From NCBI RefSeq assembly GCF_024623785.1, contig NZ_JANKBZ010000008.1:310001-374000 (forward strand): 64,000 nt of DNA, written 5' to 3'. The stretch comes from Archangium lipolyticum. GTDB lineage: Bacteria; Myxococcota; Myxococcia; Myxococcales; Myxococcaceae. Shown in pieces: positions 38,734-46,956 of this stretch. Below the pieces are notes generated by a model. That model saw nothing but the letters and a program-made list of their open reading frames with translations. It did no database searches and had not been told where the DNA came from. The first letter of the stretch is position 1. Each line of letters begins with the position of its first letter. The position numbers and the translations under genes are program-made.

Positions 38734-40019
38734 GCCAGCACCCCCTTCGGGTTTGGGGAGCGCTGGCCCTGGTCGTGCTCGTGCTCCAGGCGGGGTGCGC
38801 CAGTTGGGCGCCACGAGCGGCCCCGAAGCAGCTCGTCACGCTCACTCCGGATTCCAACTTCTCGCCCGTACAGGTGTCCGAGGCGGAGTTCCGGGAGGCA
38901 TTCACCCGGCTCCTCCTCGATGTGCCGTTGCCGGTGGCGACCCGTCCCGCCAAATCCCTCGGCGGCCGGTTCGTACGGGCATCCTGGCAACCAACGGATT
39001 CACGTGGGATGGACGTCGAGCGGGGTTACGCAGGACTGTGCGAGAGGCGCGGTACTCCGGGCGACTGCTTCTCGTTCCTGGGAGACGGTCCGCACGACAC
39101 CACCCTGAGCGACCGTGACAGGTTCACGCTGGGTCTCATCCTCGCCATCGGACCCGCGATGGAGAGCGCCGCGGGTGTCCTCGAGGACTTCTCCACGCAG
39201 GTGATGACGGTGGTGTGCACCGGGCTCGCACTCTACGTCCTTCTGCTGGTCTTCCCGGACCCCGTCCTCTCCAAGGGCATTGGCGTGGCGATGACCCTCT
39301 TCCTCTGGGGATACCTGGGTACGGAGCTCTGGGGGTTGATCGCCGCGACGACGCAGCTGTGGGACGAGGCGAAGAACGCCACCACGTACCAAGAGCTCCG
39401 CGAGGCAAGTGAGCGGTATGGCCAGGTGCTGGGGCCCAACACCCTCCGGGTCCTCATCCTGCTGGCGACGTGGAAGGCGGGGGCGAAGGGAAAGGACTCA
39501 CTGAAGGGAGGCGGACTGCCCCGCTTCCCGCAGGCGGCCCGGAACGCCGCGGAGGGAGGCCGCATCGAGCTGTCGACAGCCGCGGCCGACGCGGAGGCCG
39601 TGTCCGTGGCCGAGGGCAGTCTCACGGTCTCGCTTCCCTCCAGTTCGGCGGCCATCCTGGCGCAGCAGGAGCAGGGCAGCGGCCAGGACGGCGACATCCA
39701 CCACATCGCCACCGTGGAGAACATGAAGTCCACCGCGCGTGGTGGCCCTTGGACGCCGCTGTTCAAGCGAATCTTCGACCGGGCGGGCATGTCGATGGAG
39801 GACCCGGCCAATAAGGTACGCGTACCGGGACATAAGGGGCCCCACCCCGAGGAATACCATCGAACCGTATATAGGCGCCTGGAGGAGGCGACGTACAACT
39901 GCGGCAACCAGCAGCAGTGCGAGCACGCATTGAGGAAGGTGCTCGGGAAACTGGCTGACGAGATCCGCAGAGATGGCAGCAGGCTCAACAAACTGCTGAC
40001 GGAACGGGCCCCCCTATGA
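38730..40019 (+). CDS. SitA5-like polymorphic lipoprotein toxin with C-terminal AHH nuclease
   Basis: 429 residues. Signal peptide and putative lipid cysteine (LQAGC, Cys23), then a conserved stalk (LVTLTPDSNFSPVQVSEAEFREA from residue 35) and two membrane helices at about 156-205. Residues 322-395 are an AHH nuclease domain: DIHHIAT (His324, His325), PLFKRIFDRAGMSMEDPANK and GHKGPHPEEYH (His368, His372, His377). SitA toxins are lipoproteins passed between myxobacteria by TraA/TraB outer-membrane exchange; the N-terminal region resembles what I know as SitA5. The DNA (or RNA) target is inferred from the domain. It overlaps both neighbours by ATGA. Composition is somewhat less GC-rich than flanking genes, fitting transfer. 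Confidence 0.85.
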   Translation: MSQHPLRVWGALALVVLVLQAGCASWAPRAAPKQLVTLTPDSNFSPVQVSEAEFREAFTRLLLDVPLPVATRPAKSLGGRFVRASWQPTDSRGMDVERGYAGLCERRGTPGDCFSFLGDGPHDTTLSDRDRFTLGLILAIGPAMESAAGVLEDFSTQVMTVVCTGLALYVLLLVFPDPVLSKGIGVAMTLFLWGYLGTELWGLIAATTQLWDEAKNATTYQELREASERYGQVLGPNTLRVLILLATWKAGAKGKDSLKGGGLPRFPQAARNAAEGGRIELSTAAADAEAVSVAEGSLTVSLPSSSAAILAQQEQGSGQDGDIHHIATVENMKSTARGGPWTPLFKRIFDRAGMSMEDPANKVRVPGHKGPHPEEYHRTVYRRLEEATYNCGNQQQCEHALRKVLGKLADEIRRDGSRLNKLLTERAPL

Positions 40020-41281
40020 GGAACTCCAACATGACAGGCCGCTATTTTGATCTGTTCGATGATGTTTACATCCCGGACCGCTGGCACCTCCTGGATCAGC
40101 CCGTGGATGAGCAGGGGCAGGAACTCCGGACCTGGCTGTTCAGGCGGGGCGAGCCCGTTCACATCGAAGGGCGAATCCGGATACCCATCTATGTCCCTGG
40201 AGAGGCGCTCGACTTCTCTTTGATGGCGGGTGCACCCATACCCGTGGTGCATGCCAGGGTAGCGGCCGTCTTCGCTGAGCTGGCTCCCGACGATGTGCAG
40301 CTCATCCCGGTGGAGGTGGACGGGCAATCCGAGCCGTACGTCCTCCTCAACATCACGCGTGTCGTGAAGTGTATCGATGATGAGAAGTCCGACGAAGTCC
40401 TCTACTGGGGTCCGGAGGACGGACAGCCAGAGAAAGTCGGGCAGTACCAGTCCGTGATCGGCATGCGCATCGACCCCACCAAAGTGGGCGATGCGCAGGT
40501 GTTCCGCACCTGGGGATGGAGCGGGACCATCATCGTCTCCGAGAGCATCAAGAACGCCCTGGAGCGCATGGGTGTCACGGGACCGAAGTTCACGGAAGTC
40601 ACCGGCCCGAGCGCCATCAGCGAAGAGGAGCGCGCGTACAGCCGCAAGTGCCGTGAGCTCTATGAGTCGGCGGACACTGCCCGTGACACGGCCTGGCGCT
40701 CCCTGGGCACGCTGGACAAGGAGGCCATCACCCCCATTGCCATGAGCAGCTCGTGGCCTGGCCGCCGGGAACTCTGGCGCGTCATCCATCGCGCGTCAGG
40801 GCGCACCCTGCTCGTGACTCACGGGCTCTCCGACCCGTTCATCACCCGCCTGGAGCCCTCCGTGGGCTTCGGCCTGGAGCTCGCCGTGGAAACAGACCAG
40901 CCTCTCGAATCCATCGAGACGAGCTGGCCCTTCATGCTCCTCGAAAGGGTCGCGGCGGAGGTGGCGGCGCATGAGCGCGTGCGCGAGCGGCTGAAGGCGG
41001 GCCTCTTCTCCATGGAGGTGTCCGGCGAGGGCATGCCCGAATCGCTCGTCACCAGCGATGGACGGGTGGCCGTGCTGCTGGGCGTGGAGTCGCGCACGTT
41101 ACCGAGCCACTTCTCCACTCCCTTCGGAGACGTGCGGCTCGTCACGATCAAGGCCCTGCTGCCACCGGAACTGGCATACCTGCTGGAGCACGGCGCGAAG
41201 GGCCAGTCCGAGCTGGCGCGGCGATTCGTCGCAAGCGGCGAGGAACACCTGTCCCACTTGCGGCAACGGGCGATCGTGTAG
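40016..41281 (+). CDS. Two-domain immunity protein (Imm11-like plus SUFU-like)
   Basis: 421 residues. Residues 6-195 resemble Imm11/DUF1629, the usual partner of AHH toxins (YFDLFDDVYIPDRWHLLD at the start, VVKCIDDEKS, FRTWGWSGTIIVSESIKNALE, TGPKFTEV). After a linker, residues 235-421 resemble the SUFU-like immunity family (ELWRVIHRASGRTLLVTHGLSDPF, SVGFGLELAVETDQPL, VAVLLGVESRTLPS, VRLVTIKALLPPELAYLLEHG). The start overlaps the toxin stop (ATGA). ATG 40031 has a better ribosome site (GAGGA, 8 bp) and would give 416 residues. No signal peptide, so it is cytoplasmic. The fusion suggests protection against two toxin classes. Confidence 0.85.
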   Translation: MRNSNMTGRYFDLFDDVYIPDRWHLLDQPVDEQGQELRTWLFRRGEPVHIEGRIRIPIYVPGEALDFSLMAGAPIPVVHARVAAVFAELAPDDVQLIPVEVDGQSEPYVLLNITRVVKCIDDEKSDEVLYWGPEDGQPEKVGQYQSVIGMRIDPTKVGDAQVFRTWGWSGTIIVSESIKNALERMGVTGPKFTEVTGPSAISEEERAYSRKCRELYESADTARDTAWRSLGTLDKEAITPIAMSSSWPGRRELWRVIHRASGRTLLVTHGLSDPFITRLEPSVGFGLELAVETDQPLESIETSWPFMLLERVAAEVAAHERVRERLKAGLFSMEVSGEGMPESLVTSDGRVAVLLGVESRTLPSHFSTPFGDVRLVTIKALLPPELAYLLEHGAKGQSELARRFVASGEEHLSHLRQRAIV

Positions 41282-41314
41282 CGCGCTCTCGACGGATTCA
41301 GCCCAGGAGGCGCA

Positions 41315-41349
41315 TACCCTCACCCCGACCCTCTCCCAGAGGGAGAGGG
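41315..41349. repeat. Dispersed palindromic element, copy 2 (half)
   Basis: TACCCTCACCCCGACCCTCT and the following CCCAGAGGGAGAGGG repeat the left half of the element at 31383-31467 with few differences; a degenerate G-rich tail runs on to about 41365. It again lies between convergent genes (immunity and helicase) and can fold as a hairpin. Confidence 0.8.
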
Positions 41350-41371
41350 AGGGGAGGGGGAGAGGAGGCAC

Positions 41372-43747
41372 TCACCCCGGCATCAGGAAGCGGGCGATGA
41401 CTCGCTTGAGGCCCACGGCCCCACCGAAGTCCACTGTCACCTTCGCGTTGGGCCCGTTGCCATCCGCCGAGATGATCTTCCCCATGCCGAACTGCTCGTG
41501 GCGCACCCGCATCCCACGCACGTCCCCCCCCACCCCGTCCATGTCCGAGGTCTGCGAGTAGGAGCGGTCGACGCGCGGCCCGTCGTCCTCGTCACCCCAG
41601 TTGCGCTTGCGCTGCACCATCGGCGCCGCCTTCGGCGCGGGCGTCTCGATGTCCTGCTCCGCGAAGCCGAACAGTGACTGCGGTACCTCCCGCAGGAAGC
41701 GCGAGGGCGGGTTGTAGCGCAGCTCGCCGAACAGCGAGCGGCACTGCGCCAGGCTCACGAAGAGCCGCTTGCGCGCGCGCGTGAAGCCCACGTAGCAGAG
41801 CCGCCGCTCCTCGGCCATCTCCTCCCCGTCCGGGTCATCCGCGGCCAGCGAGCGCGAGTGCGGGAACACGCCGTCCTCCAACCCGGTGATGAACACCGCG
41901 TCGAACTCGAGCCCCTTCGCCGCGTGCAGTGTCATCAGCGCTACCCGGCCCTCTCCCACGTCCGCGTCGGCCTCGCCCACCAGGCTGATCTGCTCCAGGA
42001 AGGCGTTGAGCGCGGGCACGTCCGCCGTGAGCGGCGACGAGTCCAACCCCTCCTCCTCCGGCGGAGTGGGCGCCGTGTCCTCACCCTCCTCGTCCCCCAC
42101 CGACGAAGCCGCCACCGCCGCGGCCGCACGGTTGAGGTCGAACTCCTGCGCGGCTCCCAGGAACTCGCGCAGGTTCTCCGCGCGCGTCAGCGACTCGTCA
42201 CTGCCCTCGGTGACGAGCGACTCCACCAGGTGCGTCTCCTTCAGCATCTGGTCCACCGCGCTCGCCGCGTCCTTCGCCTCCTGCGCGCACGCATGCAGCG
42301 AGGACACCACCGCGTGGAAGCCGGAGAGCCGGCGCACCGCCGCCGTGTTGAGACCGGTAATCCGCTCGGGGGCCGCGGTCGCCTCGTACAGGCTCACTCC
42401 CGCCTGGTTGGCCCAGTCCACCAGCCGCTCCACCGTGGTGTCACCAATACCGCGCGCCGGCGTATTGATGATGCGCAGCAGGTCCGCGTCCGAGCGCGGG
42501 TTCACCATCAACCGCAGGTAGGCCGCCGCGTCACGCACCTCGGCCCGGTCGTAGAAGCTGCGCCCGCTCACCAGCGTGTACGGCACGCGCGCCAGCCGCA
42601 GCGCCTCCTCCAGCACGCGGCTCTGCGCGTTCGTCCGGTAGAAGACCGCCATCCCCGAGTACTTGATGAAGCCCTCGCGCTGCAACTCGTGGATGCGGCG
42701 CGCCACCTCCTGGGCCTCGGCGCGCTCGTCCCGGTTCATCAGCAGCGTGAGGATCTCGCCCTTGGGCCGGTCGCTCCACAGCTTCTTCGGCATGCGCCGC
42801 GAGTTGCGCGCGATGACCGCGTGCGCCGCGTCCAGGATGTTCTGGTCCGAGCGGTAGTTCTGCTCCAGCTTCACCACCCGCGCGCCCGCGTACGCCTGCG
42901 GGAAGCCGATGATGTTGTCCACGCTCGCCCCACGCCAGCGGTAGATGGACTGGTCGTCATCGCCCACCACCACCAGGTTGGCGCGCGGCGGCGGGGCCAG
43001 CAGGCTCAGCAGCTCGTACTGCACGGGGTTGGTGTCCTGGAACTCGTCCACCAGGATGTGCTGGAAGCGCCGCCGGTACTGCTCCAGCACGTCCGGGCGC
43101 TTGCGGAAGAGCGCCACCAGCAGCAGGAGCAGGTCGCCAAAGTCCACCGCGTTCGCCGCGCGCAGCAGCCGTTGGTAGGCACGGTAGGTCTTCTGCACCA
43201 CCATCCCGCGCAGGTCCTCCGTGTCCACCACCATGTCGTCCGGCAGACGGGCGGCGTTCTTCTCCTGGTCGATGCGGTGGAGGATCTCCCTCGGCTGCAT
43301 CACAGGGTCCACCCGCACCTCGCGCATGGCGCGCTTGATGAGCTGGAGCTGATCCCCATCGTCGTAGATGACGAACGAGGGGGTGAGCCCCAGCAGCTCC
43401 GCCACCGACTGCTCCCGGAGGACACGGCGCAGAATCATGGACGCCGAGGAGTGGAAGGTGCTCACCACCAGCTCGTGCGCCTGGGGGCCGAGCAGCTGCG
43501 CGAGCCGCTCCCTCATCTCCCGTGCGGCCTTGTTGGTGAAGGTGACGGCGAGGATGCGCCAGGGAGCGACACCACGCACCTGGACCAGGTGGGCCACCCG
43601 GCGGGTGATGACGCGCGTCTTGCCGCTGCCCGCGCCGGACAGCACGAGGAGTGGACCATCCCCATGGAGGACGGCTTCCCGCTGGGGATCGTTCAGGTCT
43701 TTGAGGAGTTCGTCGGCGTTCAAGGCAAGGTGCTTTTCTAGAGGCAA
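41372..43747 (-). CDS. uvrD: UvrD/PcrA-type 3'-5' DNA helicase
   Basis: 791 residues, superfamily 1A. Walker A GAGSGKT at 38-44, AVTFTNKAAREM (motif Ia), VDEFQDTN (Walker B region), VVGDDDQSIYRWRGA (motif III), TLHAAKGLEFDAVF (motif V) and RRLCYVGFTRARKRLFVS (motif VI) are all present. An acidic insertion (EEGEDTAPTPPEEEG) lies near 560, and the PcrA-type C-terminal Tudor-like domain (MRVRHEQFGMGKIIS) is complete. Unwinds DNA in excision repair, mismatch repair and replication. The start is a TTG with AAGG too close to be convincing; a TTG nine codons further (LNADEL) is possible. Confidence 0.95.
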   Translation of the reverse strand: MPLEKHLALNADELLKDLNDPQREAVLHGDGPLLVLSGAGSGKTRVITRRVAHLVQVRGVAPWRILAVTFTNKAAREMRERLAQLLGPQAHELVVSTFHSSASMILRRVLREQSVAELLGLTPSFVIYDDGDQLQLIKRAMREVRVDPVMQPREILHRIDQEKNAARLPDDMVVDTEDLRGMVVQKTYRAYQRLLRAANAVDFGDLLLLLVALFRKRPDVLEQYRRRFQHILVDEFQDTNPVQYELLSLLAPPPRANLVVVGDDDQSIYRWRGASVDNIIGFPQAYAGARVVKLEQNYRSDQNILDAAHAVIARNSRRMPKKLWSDRPKGEILTLLMNRDERAEAQEVARRIHELQREGFIKYSGMAVFYRTNAQSRVLEEALRLARVPYTLVSGRSFYDRAEVRDAAAYLRLMVNPRSDADLLRIINTPARGIGDTTVERLVDWANQAGVSLYEATAAPERITGLNTAAVRRLSGFHAVVSSLHACAQEAKDAASAVDQMLKETHLVESLVTEGSDESLTRAENLREFLGAAQEFDLNRAAAAVAASSVGDEEGEDTAPTPPEEEGLDSSPLTADVPALNAFLEQISLVGEADADVGEGRVALMTLHAAKGLEFDAVFITGLEDGVFPHSRSLAADDPDGEEMAEERRLCYVGFTRARKRLFVSLAQCRSLFGELRYNPPSRFLREVPQSLFGFAEQDIETPAPKAAPMVQRKRNWGDEDDGPRVDRSYSQTSDMDGVGGDVRGMRVRHEQFGMGKIISADGNGPNAKVTVDFGGAVGLKRVIARFLMPG

Positions 43748-43853
43748 ACCTTGCTTCTAACGAGTTTCCGCCCGCCGGGAAGGACGTTCCACGGTGGTGC
43801 TCGCCCGCCTGCCCTGCCGGGGAACCCCTCGCCGGGGGGGTACACCGGCGGCA

Positions 43854-45200
43854 TCAACACCCGCAGTCGCAGTTCTCCACCACCGCCCCGGCCACCTCGG
43901 AGCCGTCCTCACGGATCACCCGCGCCGTCTGCGCGGGCCAGGAGTCGTGCAGGAGCAGTTCCACCTGCCCGTCCCCCTCCAGGTCCATCACGCCCGCCAC
44001 GCGGCCCCCGTCCAGGTCCTTCACGGACAGCACCCGCTCCTCACCGCCCGGCCCCACCACCACGGCCCGGGTGAGCTGCTCGTTGTAGTCGCCGCCACAC
44101 TCCGCGTTCCCCTCGCCCGTGATGAGGCGCACCATCATGAAGACGACGTGCCTCCCGTCCGAGGAGAAGCCGAAGCCCCTCACGTCCTCGTTCAGCTCCT
44201 CCTGCACCTGCTCCGCCCGGAGCCGGCCCTCGGCGAGCAGCGTGGCGAAGCCGGCGGACCGCCGGAGCGCGTCCTCCTGGGCGGCCAGCACCTCGGGAGA
44301 GGCCTCGTTCCCGGCCGCGTAGAACACCGGCGCCTTCGTGCCCGCCGGCAGGGCGAACACCACGTCGCTCGGCGTCATCGCGCAGTCCAGCTCGGCGAAG
44401 GTCCACGCCCGTCCACAGCCCGGCGCGTCGGGCGGCGGCTGCTGCTGGAAGTAGCCGAAGTGCGGTCTGCCCCGGTTGATCCTCGCGAACCCCGACACCT
44501 TGCACCCGGCCTGCACCGGCCCGGCCGCGCCGTAGAGGTCCACGTCGTCCCCCTTCGTGAAGAAGCCGGTCGGGTCCGCCTCGACCGGCGCCATCCACAG
44601 GCTCCGGCGCTCATCCACGGGCGAGAGCCCGGTCTGGTCCTCCGCGGCCCCCAGCAACATGAAGGTGCGCCCGTCGTGCACCTCCACGAAGCGCGGCACC
44701 GCTCCCTGCTCCCGGGCCTCGGCGCGCGCGGCGGCGGCCTGGGCCTCGGAAAGACAGGTGGCCGCCTTCTCCTCGCGATCGGGATCCAACGGCCCGGCGT
44801 TCTTCACGTACGCCTCCAGGCCCGCCTCCGAGAGCTGCTTCCGGTACTCCTCCGCTCCCGCCTTGTCCGTGAAGGCCTTGGCCACCACCACCTCCAGGCA
44901 CGGGCGCAGGTTGCGGAAGGCATTGGAGGACAGCCGGTCCGGCTCCGCGGGCAGCCCCGTCTTCTTCAACGCCTCCAATGCCCCGGTCCCCTCCCCCGGC
45001 GTGGCCGAGGAGTGGATGATGACCAGCCAGCTCCTCGAATAACGCGCCTCGGGTGGCGGAGTGGCCACACTGGGAGTGGAAGCATCTGGAGCCGAGGCGG
45101 CCGGGTCCAGGGTCTCCTCGGAGGCACCACAGCCCCGGAGACTCCCACACCCGGATACGGCCAACAGGACGAGGAAGAGCAGGCGCGGCAGTCGAGGCAT
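43854..45200 (-). CDS. Large lipoprotein with SPOR-like segment
   Basis: 448 residues. Signal peptide and lipobox VSGC (Cys18). After a Pro/Ser/Thr-rich linker, residues 50-125 resemble a SPOR-type fold (WLVIIHSSATPGEGTGALEAL, then KAFTDKAGAEEYRKQLSEAGLEAYVKNAG), which in other proteins binds denuded peptidoglycan. The rest is a beta-rich domain with paired cysteines and a C-terminal VVENCDCGC tail. An FG-GAP-like aspartate stretch (VMDLEGDGQVELLLHD) occurs near 415. Function unknown. Its start is only 30 bp from the divergent thioesterase start. Confidence 0.8.
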   Translation of the reverse strand: MPRLPRLLFLVLLAVSGCGSLRGCGASEETLDPAASAPDASTPSVATPPPEARYSRSWLVIIHSSATPGEGTGALEALKKTGLPAEPDRLSSNAFRNLRPCLEVVVAKAFTDKAGAEEYRKQLSEAGLEAYVKNAGPLDPDREEKAATCLSEAQAAAARAEAREQGAVPRFVEVHDGRTFMLLGAAEDQTGLSPVDERRSLWMAPVEADPTGFFTKGDDVDLYGAAGPVQAGCKVSGFARINRGRPHFGYFQQQPPPDAPGCGRAWTFAELDCAMTPSDVVFALPAGTKAPVFYAAGNEASPEVLAAQEDALRRSAGFATLLAEGRLRAEQVQEELNEDVRGFGFSSDGRHVVFMMVRLITGEGNAECGGDYNEQLTRAVVVGPGGEERVLSVKDLDGGRVAGVMDLEGDGQVELLLHDSWPAQTARVIREDGSEVAGAVVENCDCGC

Positions 45201-45230
45201 GGCCTCTGTTCTATCAGTAGAGTCGGGGCC

Positions 45231-45701
45231 ATGTCCGACACCCAGGCCCGGCCCACCCAGGAGCAGCTCGACCGCTTCGCGGAGCTGTTCAATCAGAGTC
45301 AGACGATGCGGTTCTTCGGTCTACGGTTGAGCTTTCCCCAGGGAGAGAAGGTGGTCGTCACCCTCCCCGAGGTCCGCCCCGAGCACCGGGGTGGACTGGG
45401 CACCGCCGCCATCAACGGGGGCGTCATCTCCGCCATGTTCGACTACGCCATCGGCTGCACGCCCGCCCTGTTGGATCCCTCCCGCCGCTCGGCCACCATG
45501 CAGCTCTCCATCAGCTTCGAGCGCCCCCTCCGGGGCGACGCCGTGCGCGCCGAAGCCACCATCGACAACGCCGGCACCTCCACCCTCTTCGCCTCGGCCC
45601 GGCTGTACGACGCACAGGGCCATGTGTGCGCCCGCTGCCAGGGCGTGGTGAAGTTCTCTCAGCTGAAGTGGGCCTCGGGAGAGAGCCCGGCCGTCAATTG
45701 A
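45231..45701 (+). CDS. Hotdog-fold thioesterase (PaaI/YiaI type)
   Basis: 156 residues. Hotdog fold signature: MRFFGLRLSFPQGEKVVVTLPEV, then the active-site helix H-R-G-G-L-G-T-A-A-I-N-G-G-V-I-S-A-M-F-D-Y, and RSATMQLSISFERPLRGD. Hydrolyses acyl-CoA or acyl-ACP thioesters; substrate unknown. The helix lacks a clear Asp/Glu at the usual position except Asp in FDYAIG, which is acceptable for the PaaI group. The upstream frame is a shadow; ATG 45231 follows TCGGGGCC, a weak ribosome site. Confidence 0.88.
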   Translation: MSDTQARPTQEQLDRFAELFNQSQTMRFFGLRLSFPQGEKVVVTLPEVRPEHRGGLGTAAINGGVISAMFDYAIGCTPALLDPSRRSATMQLSISFERPLRGDAVRAEATIDNAGTSTLFASARLYDAQGHVCARCQGVVKFSQLKWASGESPAVN

Positions 45702-45725
45702 CCCCTCTGTCCCACCCCTTCCGAT

Positions 45726-46412
45726 ATGTCCGCGCGCACGGAACGTTTCCCAGGCACCGGGGAACAGGGAGAGCCCGGCGGGCCAACGGAAGCCCGGGAA
45801 GACGCGAGGGGTGCGTCCTTGGTGCGGCCAGTGCAGGACGTGGTGGGACAGCGGGAGGACGAGGCCGGGCTCGCGCGGCGTGCCCTCGAGGGGGAACGCA
45901 CGGCCTGGGACGCCCTCGTCTCCCGCCATCACCACCGCGTCGTGGTCTCGCTGCTCGCCCGGGGCATCCGGGTGGATCGGGCCCACGAGCTCGCCCAGGA
46001 GACCTGGGCCCGTCTCCTCCAGCAGCAACAGAAGGGAATGCTCACCGAGCTGCGTCTGCCCCAGCTGGCGATCACCCAGGCGACGTTCCTCGCGGCCGAT
46101 GAGGTGCGCCGGGTCCGCCGCGAGTCGCTGGCGGGCGCGGTGGAGGAGCTGCCCGAGTCCCACCACCCGGTGGACCCCTCGGTGTCCGCCGAGCAGCGCC
46201 TGCTGTCCGAGGAGCAGCTCTCCCGGGCCCAGGCGGCGCTCCAGCAGTGCTCGGCGAGCGCCCAACGCGTCTTTCAACTGGCGTGCGATGGCCAGGAGCT
46301 GCCGCACGCCGAGGTGGCCGCGCGCGTCGGTTTGTCCGTGCAGCGCGTCCGACAAATCCTGTGCGAGGTCCGCAAGAAGCTGCGGAGCGCCCTCGAGGAG
46401 GAAGCACCATGA
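45726..46412 (+). CDS. ECF-type sigma factor
   Basis: 228 residues. After a 50-residue disordered N-terminus, a degenerate sigma region 2 (AWDALVSRHHHRVVVSLLARG, RAHELAQETWARLLQQ) and a sigma region 4 helix-turn-helix (ASAQRVFQLACDGQELPHAEVAARVGLSVQRVRQILCEVRKKL) are visible. Region 2 is divergent from typical ECF factors, so this may be a specialised subgroup. Its stop overlaps the anti-sigma start (ATGA, 46409-46412). Confidence 0.83.
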   Translation: MSARTERFPGTGEQGEPGGPTEAREDARGASLVRPVQDVVGQREDEAGLARRALEGERTAWDALVSRHHHRVVVSLLARGIRVDRAHELAQETWARLLQQQQKGMLTELRLPQLAITQATFLAADEVRRVRRESLAGAVEELPESHHPVDPSVSAEQRLLSEEQLSRAQAALQQCSASAQRVFQLACDGQELPHAEVAARVGLSVQRVRQILCEVRKKLRSALEEEAP

Positions 46413-46945
46413 GCCAGCACATCCGTCCGGCCGACGCCGAGCAGTACGTCCTGGGCGCGCTGGAGCCGGAGGCCGCGGCGGCCCTCGAGGCCCACACGCT
46501 CGCCTGCCCGGCGTGCGCCAGCATCCTCCAGCGCGAGGCCCTGTTGGAGGAGCAGCTCCGCGAGGTGGCCCGGGCTCCCGCCCCGGAGCCCCGGGTCATC
46601 CGCCCCGCGCGCTGGCACCGGGCCCGGCTGGCCGCGGCCACGGGAGTGATGGTGGCTGCCGCGGCGGCGGTGTCGTTCCTCGTGCTCCGCCCCGAGCAGG
46701 CCGTGCCGACACCGCCACGGGACGAGGACTTTCCCGTGATGGCCCTGCCGATGGACCTGCCGTCGGCTCCGGAGCGGCTGGTGGCATGCCCCGACCTGGC
46801 GAGCCAGGAGACGTGTGCCTCGGAGGCCCTGGCCCGCGGGCTGCTGGTGCAGTACCCCCAGGGCCTGGGAGAGGTTCCCCGCTACGAGGGCCACGCGGGA
46901 CTGCCGAAGGGCGCGCTCGACGCAGAAGGGCCCTACTCGCTGTGA
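46409..46945 (+). CDS. Membrane anti-sigma factor with ZAS zinc motif
   Basis: 178 residues. An N-terminal zinc-binding anti-sigma motif, H-x3-C-x2-C (AHTLACPAC near 30-38), is followed by a single membrane helix at about 74-94 (AATGVMVAAAAAVSFLVL) and a periplasmic part with three cysteines. This is the ordinary architecture of an anti-sigma factor that releases its partner on an envelope signal. Coupling by ATGA to the sigma gene supports pairing. Confidence 0.87.
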   Translation: MSQHIRPADAEQYVLGALEPEAAAALEAHTLACPACASILQREALLEEQLREVARAPAPEPRVIRPARWHRARLAAATGVMVAAAAAVSFLVLRPEQAVPTPPRDEDFPVMALPMDLPSAPERLVACPDLASQETCASEALARGLLVQYPQGLGEVPRYEGHAGLPKGALDAEGPYSL

Positions 46946-46956
46946 GAGACTCCGCC

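Noticed and set aside
38730-41281. Reading the AHH nuclease as a homing endonuclease or phage HNH gene
   Set aside because: The lipoprotein signal, stalk and coupled immunity gene fit a polymorphic toxin, and no phage or intron features are present.
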